From WVZH01 sp034430895 (lineage in GTDB: Bacteria; Chloroflexota; Anaerolineae; Anaerolineales; E44-bin32), in assembly GCA_034430895.1 (NCBI GenBank), contig DAOUDW010000061.1, forward strand, positions 62,001-126,000: 64,000 bases of DNA. The letters are read 5' to 3'. Shown in pieces: positions 18,069 through 25,847 of this stretch; positions within the stretch are counted from its first letter, which is position 1; each line of letters begins with the position of its first letter. A model generated the notes under the pieces. It saw only the letters and a program-made list of their open reading frames with translations. It was not told the origin of the DNA and ran no database searches. Position numbers and translations under genes: made by a program.

Positions 18069-18569
18069 TTACGCCATACTCAACTCTTCACAGCGTTTTG
18101 AAGCTGCGTGGATTGGGATTTTAAAATCAGCTACCATTTTCATCACAGATCTATCATCTGCGCAAAACCGACACAACAAACGCGGTGGTGCCAGCAGGAT
18201 ACGCGCAAAGAACTCCGCAGATTCCCGCAGATGAGGCTCAACCAATTCAAAAAGACCCATTTTCTGTCCGTGCTTGCTGGTAATCAACGCACTTAGCGTT
18301 TCTCGTGCAAGTGCAAAGCGTCGTGTTTCTGGGTCGAGATTTGAATGGACGAAAACATGTCCGCTCTGATCGGGCAGGCGTGCGAAAGTAGCGTCCCATA
18401 ATTCAGAATTCATCTCCACAACACCGAAATCCGAATCATACAACGCGGGAGGATTCCTTAACAGATCCTCGATAGGAACAGGCGGTCTCATCACACTGAG
18501 ATAATCAACAAGCCCCTGTGCGATGTTCTGTAAAAACCACTGCCGTTCATTCTTCGTACAAGTCATCAT
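18069..18569 (-). CDS. ImmA/IrrE-like protein without the HExxH zinc site
   Basis: This 166-aa protein follows the ImmA/IrrE (M78) pattern: RRFALARETLSAL where the family has RFTLAHELGHLL, then ESAEFFARILLAPPRLL (family: E.EA..FA..LLMP), and VADFKIPIHAASKRCEEL at the end (family: ..F.VS..A...RL..L). The HExxH zinc site is absent, so proteolysis by the usual mechanism is unlikely. Active ImmA-type proteases cut repressors, so this may be a binding partner or sensor (inference). The start overlaps the 96-aa gene by 4 bases. It is the last gene of the peptide operon. Confidence 0.7.
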   Translation of the reverse strand: MMTCTKNERQWFLQNIAQGLVDYLSVMRPPVPIEDLLRNPPALYDSDFGVVEMNSELWDATFARLPDQSGHVFVHSNLDPETRRFALARETLSALITSKHGQKMGLFELVEPHLRESAEFFARILLAPPRLLCRFCADDRSVMKMVADFKIPIHAASKRCEELSMA

Positions 18570-18856
18570 GCAGCTTGATCGTCCTCAAGATAATCTCGAT
18601 CTGGAATCAGACCAGCCATGGGCGAAGGCAAATCGATTTCAAGTAGTCTCGCCTCCGAAGCCTTTACGATCCGGTATGCTTTAATCGCAAATTCAACAAA
18701 CGATCTCGCTTCAAGTTGACCGAGATCAGAACGAAGCTCGGGAGATAAATCCATCTCATCGAGAATCTCAGACATACTGCCGGAAGTGAACGCTTGCACA
18801 ATACCAGGATCAATAATCGAACGCGCTACAAGTTGATTCAGGCTTTGCATACTCAT
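18566..18856 (-). CDS. 96-aa small helical protein, RiPP-precursor-like domain
   Basis: I do not recognise the gene with certainty. Residues 5-65 (LNQLVARSIIDPGIVQAF, then LDEMDLSPELRSDLGQLEARSFVEF) resemble the short helical LigA-like domains found in the Franean1_4349-type RiPP precursors, with the usual DP, L-x-P-E-L and A-x-S-F. The C-terminal 30 residues have no Cys and no obvious core peptide. The ATG at 18856 has AGGAGG 8 bases upstream. It lies just after a strong terminator, so it depends on read-through from the micropeptide promoter or an unseen promoter. Confidence 0.65.
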   Translation of the reverse strand: MSMQSLNQLVARSIIDPGIVQAFTSGSMSEILDEMDLSPELRSDLGQLEARSFVEFAIKAYRIVKASEARLLEIDLPSPMAGLIPDRDYLEDDQAA

Positions 18857-18890
18857 CAGAACAACCTCCTAAATTTCAATGGATTTAGAA

Positions 18891-18924
18891 ACAAAAAGGC
18901 AGCAAGTTACCTCGCCTCGCTGCC
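18891..18924 (-). terminator. Strong intrinsic terminator between micropeptide and 96-aa gene
   Basis: On the minus strand GGCAGCGAG pairs with CTTGCTGCC (9 bp with one G-U), followed by TTTTTGTTT. It lies 45 bases after the micropeptide stop and 35 bases before the next gene, so it can act as an attenuator. Confidence 0.8.
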
Positions 18925-18968
18925 TGGCGTCTTTGTGCGATCAAACGGTACGTATGGATAACTGATTA

Positions 18969-19016
18969 TTACGGTCCAATAATTCCCATACCGCGTACGC
19001 AACGAACTTTCGACAT
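18969..19016 (-). CDS. 15-residue micropeptide MSKVRCVRGMGIIGP
   Basis: The reading frame ATG...TAA encodes MSKVRCVRGMGIIGP. A full Shine-Dalgarno sequence, AAGGAGGT, lies 4-5 bases before the ATG, among the best in the window, which argues for real translation. The peptide is basic in its first half (K3, R5, R8), has one Cys, and ends in a hydrophobic Gly/Ile/Pro tail. It lies directly downstream of a promoter with SARP-type heptamer repeats and upstream of an intrinsic terminator. It could be a signalling peptide, a RiPP substrate or a leader peptide for attenuation. I know no homologue. Confidence 0.6.
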   Translation of the reverse strand: MSKVRCVRGMGIIGP

Positions 19017-19056
19017 GGCAACCTCCTTGAAGAATTACTATCGCTCTCTCCTTACT

Positions 19057-19089
19057 AATCTACAATATGGCTCTCAACAGATTCTCAAC
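19057..19089 (-). promoter_or_regulatory. SARP-type promoter of the micropeptide operon
   Basis: On the minus strand two perfect GTTGAGA heptamers (19089-19083 and 19078-19072) are separated by 4 bases, giving the 11-base period to which SARP dimers bind. Nine bases after the second heptamer is TAGATT (19062-19057), a plausible -10 box; SARP sites usually end about 8 bases before it. There is no -35 consensus, as expected for an activated promoter. The likely activator is encoded next door (19359-22517). Confidence 0.6.
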
Positions 19090-19126
19090 GTAACAAGGCT
19101 TGTTTGTATTAAAGGAAAAATCATCC

Positions 19127-19157
19127 TTCAGCAGTGATGAAACCTGGAACCGCTGAA
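19127..19157 (-). terminator. Possible terminator after the SARP/STAND regulator
   Basis: TTCAGCGGT and ACTGCTGAA pair (9 bp with one G-U, 13-base loop), followed on the minus strand by GGATGATTTTTCC. The rest of 19090-19358 shows no coding or clear regulatory signal. Confidence 0.45.
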
Positions 19158-19358
19158 ACGTATCATCATCAGCCAGCTTTCATGCTTCCGTTTTAGAAGG
19201 TAACCTCACCCCTACTTTATTAATTACATTGAGATGTCCATCTGATAGAACGTAATAAATGGCAGGATTTTCTATGATTGAATGAAAATACGTAGTCACG
19301 CAAGGAAAATTGCGGATTATCTAACGATGCTGGCACCAGACAGCAAAAGAACAAGATA

Positions 19359-22300
19359 CTACTTAATCAAACGTTGATATAAATCACGGATAGGCTTCGG
19401 AGGGTCTAATCCCAATTCTGTCGAGAGAATATTCACATATTTCTGATAGTGATTGATGATTTCCCCTCTACGTCCCAATCTACCCAAGGCTTCGAGAAAT
19501 TGAAAATTGGTATCGTCACGATAGGGATCAATTTGCAGAGCTTGACGAAGCGTATTAACTGCCCGCAACGGTTGATCGCGGATCAATGCTTCCTCGGCAT
19601 GCTGCGCCAATAAGTCTAGATATTGGATTTCTAAATCCCGACGCCTTTCAATAACCCAATCCGAATTGAATTCCGACAGGAAAAAACCAGTATATGAATT
19701 TATTGCTTCCGTGAGCGCGAACATACGGCGAGGGTCACCGATAGGCAGACTCTCTGCCACAGATGCCGCCCGCTCAAATTGGGCGACGTCGTATTCAATA
19801 GGCACTTCGGTATTCATCGAGTACACAGACCCTTCATGCAAAATGGTTGAACGACCGAGCACACGCCGCAAACTGTATACAGCGGTATGTAAATTCGCCA
19901 CCTGACGTCCTGGAGGATGGTGTTGCCAAAACGTCTCCAGAAGCACATCCCGATCCATGCGTCGGTGATCAACGAGATAAAACAAAACCTCGCGGGCAAG
20001 TGGTTTGAACTCTGTTAAGACAGCTTCATCACTCCGAATACTGGATTCTCCAAGTGCTGAAAAAGAGAGCAGAATACCTTTCGATTCTTCCTCTTCACTA
20101 AGACTCCGATAATGTTGCGCTACAGCCCGCATCATCTCCACTCTTCGCAAGATGATCGAGAGAGAAGGATGGCTTCCAAGATGGTTTCGTGCAAAATCCC
20201 GAAAGGCGTTATTAAAAGCATATTCTGCCGAAAGTAGCTGCTCGGTTCCATTCGTGTTTGCACAATCCAATGCCTGCGTAAGGGTATCCTGCGAAGTTTG
20301 TTTCTCACCGGTGATGAACTCCGCGTGCGCTTGAAAGAAAAGTGCTAGCGTTTTTTCAGAGACATCAATACTCGATTCACGCCTTATCAATGCCTTCAGC
20401 TTGTCAATTACTTGCTGAGGTTTCACCGCAGTTTCAAGTACGGCTATTTGAATAGCGATATTGGGCGATAATTCAGTCGTTTTATTCAGGTTAATCGCCC
20501 GCCGAAGCCACTCATGTGCCAGTCCACTCCCCCCTCGTCTCCGATGTAAAATGCTGGTCTGTACGCATCCGTAAGAGACTTGTGGAAAATCATCCAATCG
20601 GACCGCGATGTCCATACCTTGGCCATACAATTCTGCAGCTTGCAAAGCGAGATCGAGATCATTGAACAAATCAGCTTGTCCAAGCAATATCATGGCTTCG
20701 TGTGGGGGGCTTGCCGCCTGGCGTGCGTATTTCAAACCTTCGTTATATAGCTCCATGGCTTCTTCGTAGTGTCCACGTTGATGAGAATCATGAGCGAGAT
20801 TGTTGAAAGAAATCGCCAATTGGAGTGGCGCACCCTCACCTAACAATATTTTATGTGCCCGTTGCGTTGCGCCACTCGCTTGGGAGGTTTTCCCCAAGGA
20901 AATCTGAATGGTCGAGAAGTCGATGAGAACGTTGGCTAAAGTCAGCCGATCATCTGTATGTTGCAACAAGTCGATCGCTGCGGTTGCATACGTCTCCGCT
21001 GCACGAAAATCTCCCTTTCGATGGGATGCGAGTGCACGTAACCGCAAGCACTGCGCTTTCCTTAATCGGCTGCCCGAAGGTTTCAAGATCTTTTCTGCTT
21101 GATCCACCGCCGCTATAGTTTCATCGGATAAACCACGACGAAGTGCAATGTGACCGCAAAGAATCTCAGCATAAGCCTGGATGTTTTTTGGCGATCGTGG
21201 GCGAATCATCGTTTTCGTCTGAGCGAGTATTTCTTCCGCTTCTTCCAACAATCCCTGATTGATATATTTCGCCGCAAGATAGAGTAGCACGCGAAGTGCG
21301 GGAGTTCCCACTTCTTCCAGTCGTTGCGCCCAAACCTCCAGCGTCTTCCAGCGGCCGCTGCCGTACATTTCACTGGCACTCCGGTCAGCCAATTCAGCTG
21401 CACGTTTGCCAGCCCCGGCGTCACAGAAAAGCTCAACAGCATATTCAGGGGAATCATGATTGGCCAGATATTGCGCCGCGCGAATGAGTAACCGCCGGTA
21501 CCGCAGGGCGTCCCCACCCTGTAAAGTCTCCAGAAGGAATTCACGAAATTGAGGATGGTATTCGTACGTTCGTGGACCTTCTTCCGTTGCGGTGACGAAC
21601 AAACTCCGTTCGACGCTGCGAGAAAACATGCTCGCACTATCGTCCCGCTGCAACAAGTAATTACAACCATCCACGGTCATAACCGAAAAAACCGAAGTGT
21701 CCAAAACAAACCGACGCAAATCATCAGGTTGTCGATTAAGAACGACGGAAGCCAGGTACTCAAAGACCATCGGCCGCGAACTTGTCTTTAACGCACTTAA
21801 TCCTCTACCCGATAATTCTGCCGACATGATCACACCCGTGATCCAGCCACGGGTATCATGCTGCAATCGCTCTGCCGCGTCCTCACTGATCTCGATGCTG
21901 GAATGAACGCGTGCGAGTTGGATAACTTCCTCTTTCGACAACGCCAGGTCTTGAGGGCCGAAGCCGATCAGGTTTCCTTCTGCCATGAACCGCGCTAAAG
22001 AAACTTCGAGGACTTCTCGCCCAGAGGCAATCAAAGTGACCTGTTCAGGTAGTTCCTCCAGGAACCGGTCCATGAAATTCAAAATCGGTCTGGATTTGTT
22101 GATCCAATGGACATCATCCATTGCGATGACGAACGTCTCGCTGATATTGGTATCGATCACTTCGACAAACCTGCGTGCGAGTGCTTCAGGCGAGTATTGA
22201 GAAAGAGTCTCAAAATCAAAAGCACCTTGCAAGCGTCGAAAACGGCGTTGCAGTGAGCTGGAAAGCACCATGGCGAAATGAATCAGGTCTTGATCTACTG

Positions 22301-22517
22301 CGGAGAGACGGACCCAACAGATGGGCAATTCGGTGTGTTTTGTAAAATCTGCGAGAAGTGTGGTTTTCCCATAGCCGGCCGGGGCGGCGATGATGATGAG
22401 TTTGCGAGGAACATTAGCGTGGATTTCATCCACCAAATGCTCTCGATGCACCTTAGATTCAACATCGAAGCTCAGTGGTGTGATTGCATGTCGTAGAACG
22501 GAATTGTCACTTACCAT
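19359..22517 (-). CDS. STAND ATPase with C-terminal SARP/BTAD DNA-binding region
   Basis: This 1052-aa regulator has an N-terminal MalT-like STAND NTPase (Walker A APAGYGKTT at about 45-53, Walker B FVIAMDDVHW at 129-138), a long TPR region (about 370-790) and a C-terminal OmpR-type winged helix (about 805-890) joined to a BTAD domain (about 895-1050, ending ELGLDPPKPIRDLYQRL). SARPs activate transcription from heptamer direct repeats. The STAND and TPR parts probably sense a ligand or protein and gate oligomerisation. It starts 7 bases after a 121-aa gene, with GAGGGA upstream of the ATG. Its likely target promoter is 270 bases downstream. Confidence 0.92.
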   Translation of the reverse strand: MVSDNSVLRHAITPLSFDVESKVHREHLVDEIHANVPRKLIIIAAPAGYGKTTLLADFTKHTELPICWVRLSAVDQDLIHFAMVLSSSLQRRFRRLQGAFDFETLSQYSPEALARRFVEVIDTNISETFVIAMDDVHWINKSRPILNFMDRFLEELPEQVTLIASGREVLEVSLARFMAEGNLIGFGPQDLALSKEEVIQLARVHSSIEISEDAAERLQHDTRGWITGVIMSAELSGRGLSALKTSSRPMVFEYLASVVLNRQPDDLRRFVLDTSVFSVMTVDGCNYLLQRDDSASMFSRSVERSLFVTATEEGPRTYEYHPQFREFLLETLQGGDALRYRRLLIRAAQYLANHDSPEYAVELFCDAGAGKRAAELADRSASEMYGSGRWKTLEVWAQRLEEVGTPALRVLLYLAAKYINQGLLEEAEEILAQTKTMIRPRSPKNIQAYAEILCGHIALRRGLSDETIAAVDQAEKILKPSGSRLRKAQCLRLRALASHRKGDFRAAETYATAAIDLLQHTDDRLTLANVLIDFSTIQISLGKTSQASGATQRAHKILLGEGAPLQLAISFNNLAHDSHQRGHYEEAMELYNEGLKYARQAASPPHEAMILLGQADLFNDLDLALQAAELYGQGMDIAVRLDDFPQVSYGCVQTSILHRRRGGSGLAHEWLRRAINLNKTTELSPNIAIQIAVLETAVKPQQVIDKLKALIRRESSIDVSEKTLALFFQAHAEFITGEKQTSQDTLTQALDCANTNGTEQLLSAEYAFNNAFRDFARNHLGSHPSLSIILRRVEMMRAVAQHYRSLSEEEESKGILLSFSALGESSIRSDEAVLTEFKPLAREVLFYLVDHRRMDRDVLLETFWQHHPPGRQVANLHTAVYSLRRVLGRSTILHEGSVYSMNTEVPIEYDVAQFERAASVAESLPIGDPRRMFALTEAINSYTGFFLSEFNSDWVIERRRDLEIQYLDLLAQHAEEALIRDQPLRAVNTLRQALQIDPYRDDTNFQFLEALGRLGRRGEIINHYQKYVNILSTELGLDPPKPIRDLYQRLIK

Positions 22518-22524
22518 CCGTCCC

Positions 22525-22890
22525 TCAAGATTCCTCCAACGCCGTTGTGTCGGAAAGCGAAAAGGCCGTCTCTACTTCGTGTACTCTTCCCTGCTCTTGA
22601 TATTCCACCGCTGTATGGAGAAAACACGATTTGGAAGAGTCGGTTTCGGGAAGATGCATCGTAAATACCATCTTGCGGTTCATGAGGCCGATAATATTCG
22701 CACTGGCGAGTTCCCGGCCATCTCGATCTGTAATCATCACCACAACATCGGGAGGGATTTGAAATGGCGTTAACTCGATCGAGACTCTTGTTCTACGTCG
22801 GTCGCCAAAGACATTAATCGACACCTCTCGAATTTGCACTTCGTCAGGTGGAAGAGCTTCTTCAGACGAATCGACGATGGGTAAATGCAT
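22525..22890 (-). CDS. Hypothetical 121-aa protein co-transcribed with the SARP/STAND regulator
   Basis: I do not recognise this protein. It is predicted to be mostly beta-strand (VQIREVSINVFG, RTRVSIELTPF, VVVMITDRDG, KMVFTMHLPE), lacks a signal peptide or membrane segment, and has an acidic C-terminus. One could read it as a small beta-sandwich or adaptor for the regulator that follows by 7 bases. The ATG at 22890 has GGGGTGAT upstream; a GTG at 22899 is the alternative. A TATAAT lies at 22919-22914. Confidence 0.75.
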   Translation of the reverse strand: MHLPIVDSSEEALPPDEVQIREVSINVFGDRRRTRVSIELTPFQIPPDVVVMITDRDGRELASANIIGLMNRKMVFTMHLPETDSSKSCFLHTAVEYQEQGRVHEVETAFSLSDTTALEES

Positions 22891-22913
22891 GAATATCACC
22901 CCGATGTTCCCAC

Positions 22914-22919
22914 ATTATA
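22914..22919 (-). promoter_or_regulatory. -10 box for the 121-aa/SARP regulator operon
   Basis: TATAAT on the minus strand, predicted start about 17 bases before the ATG at 22890. No good -35 is seen. The rest of 22920-23217 shows no gene or clear site. Confidence 0.5.
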
Positions 22920-23217
22920 CGTTATTCAACTAGTACATTATCCCAACCGTATCGAAGGTCGGGCGTTAAAACTATCACAGATCAAAAAAAATGCCACATC
23001 GGGAACAGGTCATTGCTCATCGTTCCGCAGGCAAGCCGATATCGGGAGAGGAACAAATCGAAAGTGGTAGAATTGATGTATTGTCATAAAAGGCTGTCAT
23101 TCCGAATAATCCGTTCTGATTGCCTCCGTATGGATGTATATCCAATGTTCATGCATTCATAGCGAAAGGAAATTGGATTCCCATCAGAGTCACAGGGCGA
23201 CCGCAAGGAGTTCACAC

Positions 23218-24588
23218 ATGTCCGAGAGAGAATCTGCAATCGAATGGTCTCGTACGCATCAAGATGCCGCACTGGATGATCTAAAAGCGATCTTGCGAAT
23301 ACCTTCGATTTCGACGCTGCCGGAGTATTCACCTGAAATTGAGCGCGCGGCCAAATGGTTCTCAGATACCTTACGCAATCTCGGATGCGAATCTGTGGAA
23401 ACCATCCAAACCGATGGCCATCCAGTAGTGTACGCCGAATGGCTGAAAGCTGATCCAGGGTGCCCTACGATCCTCGTTTACGGACATTATGATGTTCAAC
23501 CGCCGGAACCCCTGGAAGAATGGGAAAGCGAACCGTTCGATCCCCAGATTCGAGGCGAAAATTTGTATGCACGCGGCGCATCCGATATGAAGGGGCAAAT
23601 CGTCGCGTTCCTCAAAGCGGTCGAAGCCATACAAAGCACCTCACAACTGCCTGTGAACTTAAAGTTCATGCTCGAGGGAGAAGAAGAAGTCGGCTCGCCC
23701 AATCTCACCGGCTATATTCGAAAATACAAAGAAAACCTGACCAGCACCGTCTGCCTGAACTGCGATTCGGGGATCATGGATCCCGATATGCCTTCGCTGA
23801 CGTACACCCTGCGCGGTTTGGCGTATTTCGAACTGCGTTTACAGGGCGCCAAAAGCGATCTGCACTCCGGATTGTTTGGCGGTGCGATCGATAACCCTGC
23901 CAACGTACTTTGCGATCTGATCGCAGGCATGCGGGACAAACATGGCAGAGTAACGCTCCCGGGTTTTTACGACGACGTTCGTCCGCTGACGGATGAAGAA
24001 CGCCAGGAGATGGTAACCAAGCCGGATTCCTGGTGGCTCGAGCAAACTGGTGTTCCCGTGCTTTTCGGTGAAGATGATTACACCGCCGCCGAACGTGCAA
24101 CAGCCCGGCCGACGCTGGACGTCAACGGTCTCTTGAGTGGCTTCACCGGAGAGGGTTCAAAAACCGTTCTGCCAGCGAAAGCTATGGCGAAACTCTCGAT
24201 GCGTCTGGTTCCCGATCAGGATCCCGCGAAAATTAAGAAAGCCGTAGATGACTACCTATCTAAAAACGCCCCTCCGACGGTTTCCTGGGAATTGGAAGAT
24301 CTATCGAGTTGTCATCCATCAATCAGTGAACGCGACTCGGCATCCGTTCGTGCAGCGACGCGAGCGTTCGAGGCGGTCTGGGGCAAGAAACCTGTTTTCC
24401 AGCGCCAGGGTGGTTCTGTTCCGGTTGTGGGCATCATTCAAGAACTTCTTGGTGTGGAAAGCCTCATCATGGGATTTGGATTGCCGGATGACAATCTGCA
24501 TGCACCGAATGAGAAACAACACATCCCAACCTTCTATCGGGGCATCGAAACCTATATTCACTACCTGTTCGAAGCTGCAGAAGAATAA
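23218..24588 (+). CDS. M20 family metallopeptidase (dipeptidase)
   Basis: This 456-aa zinc peptidase hydrolyses dipeptides or acylated amino acids. Metal ligands are visible: YGHYDVQPP (His, Asp), GASDMKGQ (Asp), EGEEEVGSP (Glu-Glu), NCDSG (Asp) and the late LHAPNEKQH (His). The dimerisation (lid) domain lies between about 190 and 330. The ATG at 23218 has AAGGAG 7 bases upstream. It heads a plus-strand group with DUF1385, ttuB, ttuA, queF and yhhQ, though no functional link is obvious. Confidence 0.93.
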   Translation: MSERESAIEWSRTHQDAALDDLKAILRIPSISTLPEYSPEIERAAKWFSDTLRNLGCESVETIQTDGHPVVYAEWLKADPGCPTILVYGHYDVQPPEPLEEWESEPFDPQIRGENLYARGASDMKGQIVAFLKAVEAIQSTSQLPVNLKFMLEGEEEVGSPNLTGYIRKYKENLTSTVCLNCDSGIMDPDMPSLTYTLRGLAYFELRLQGAKSDLHSGLFGGAIDNPANVLCDLIAGMRDKHGRVTLPGFYDDVRPLTDEERQEMVTKPDSWWLEQTGVPVLFGEDDYTAAERATARPTLDVNGLLSGFTGEGSKTVLPAKAMAKLSMRLVPDQDPAKIKKAVDDYLSKNAPPTVSWELEDLSSCHPSISERDSASVRAATRAFEAVWGKKPVFQRQGGSVPVVGIIQELLGVESLIMGFGLPDDNLHAPNEKQHIPTFYRGIETYIHYLFEAAEE

Positions 24589-24612
24589 ATCCATTGGGAG
24601 AGAGAAGAGAAC

Positions 24613-25515
24613 ATGGAAGAAAAATTGCCATCCTATGGCGGTCAAGCACTGATTGAAGGTGTGATGATGCGTGGAAAACAAATCTGCGCCATGGCTGTCC
24701 GTGCGCCAGATCAATCCATCATCGTCGAAACCGAAAAACTCGGTAATATTTACCGGAGCCGCATCGCACAAATGCCGTTAATTCGCGGTTTGATTATCCT
24801 TTGGGATGCATTGGCCCTCGGAATTCGTGCACTCGTATTCTCAGCGAATGTTCAAGTACCCGAGGAGGAGAAAATCGAAGGGAAAATGCTCGCCCTCACA
24901 CTAATCCCCTCACTCCTCTTCGCCCTGGCCGTTTTCATGCTCCTCCCGATTGGATTTGCGTATCTAACTGAAAGATATCTTTCCTGGAACGCCTGGCAAT
25001 CCAATCTTCTTGAAGGATTCCTGCGTCTTGGGATGCTGCTTGCGTACCTCGCCGTCATTCGACGCATCCCGGATATCCAGCGTGTGTATGCTTACCACGG
25101 TGCGGAACATAAAACGATCAACGCTTTCGAAGATGGCGCCGAATTGACCGTTGAAGGTATTCGGCCTTACTCGGTTCAACATCCCCGTTGTGGAACGGCT
25201 TTCTTGCTGACGGTCTTCGTTTTTTCCATTTTGCTCTTCAGCGCGATCGGACCCTTGCCGATTGTCACCCGGATCATCAGTCGATTGATTCTACTTCCCT
25301 TACTCGCATCATTGGCCTACGAATACATACGGCTTACCGGCAAGCTGCAGGATCATTCCTGGGCAAAAATCCTTATGGCACCAAACCTTTGGCTCCAAAA
25401 CATGACCACGGCGGAACCGGACGACGACATGCTCACGATCTCGATCGCCGCCTTTCAAGCCATGTACGCCGAAGAACGCAATTTGGCGACGGAAGGTTCA
25501 TCCGTTTCACCTTGA
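24613..25515 (+). CDS. DUF1385 family membrane protein
   Basis: This 300-aa protein belongs to the DUF1385 (YqhQ-like) family. Marks are GGQALIEGVMMRG at the N-terminus, RVYAYHGAEHKTINAFE in the middle and HPRCGTAFLL. At least four hydrophobic segments are seen (about 95-120, 140-155, 195-220 and 230-245). The His-rich centre suggests a metal site. The function is unknown for the family. It starts 24 bases after the M20 gene. Confidence 0.9.
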   Translation: MEEKLPSYGGQALIEGVMMRGKQICAMAVRAPDQSIIVETEKLGNIYRSRIAQMPLIRGLIILWDALALGIRALVFSANVQVPEEEKIEGKMLALTLIPSLLFALAVFMLLPIGFAYLTERYLSWNAWQSNLLEGFLRLGMLLAYLAVIRRIPDIQRVYAYHGAEHKTINAFEDGAELTVEGIRPYSVQHPRCGTAFLLTVFVFSILLFSAIGPLPIVTRIISRLILLPLLASLAYEYIRLTGKLQDHSWAKILMAPNLWLQNMTTAEPDDDMLTISIAAFQAMYAEERNLATEGSSVSP

Positions 25516-25613
25516 TCCTTCGATGCCGTTCCTGATCATCTGATCGCCAGATTTCAGCCTTCATTGACTCGCCCCAAGCGGCTGAGTAGAATCCAGGAGA
25601 AAATGGGTTTAAT

Positions 25614-25847
25614 ATGCCGGTATCGATAGCGCTACGTGACATCGTTTACGAAGTGCGTGCGGGTATGACAGCTCGGGACGCGTTGAAAAAAATCGACATA
25701 TTGCCAGAGTCCGTTCTCATCACCAGAAATGGTGAACTCATCACTGAAGATGAAATTCTCAAAGAAGACGAACAAATCCGCTTGATCGCAGTGATCTCTG
25801 GCGGTTCCGACCGAAAAACGCCCGGACAGGTTGGGAAAAACCCGTGA
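25614..25847 (+). CDS. ttuB: TtuB/MoaD-like sulfur carrier with a C-terminal extension
   Basis: This 77-aa protein has the ubiquitin-like beta-grasp pattern of ThiS/MoaD/TtuB and the diglycine in VISGG (63-64). TtuB carries sulfur as a C-terminal thiocarboxylate for tRNA thiolation by TtuA, which is the next gene. Here 13 residues (SDRKTPGQVGKNP) follow the GG, so it would need trimming before activation, or the tail is real and the mechanism differs. The stop overlaps the ttuA ATG by 4 bases. AGGAG lies 14 bases before the ATG, a long spacing. Confidence 0.8.
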   Translation: MPVSIALRDIVYEVRAGMTARDALKKIDILPESVLITRNGELITEDEILKEDEQIRLIAVISGGSDRKTPGQVGKNP

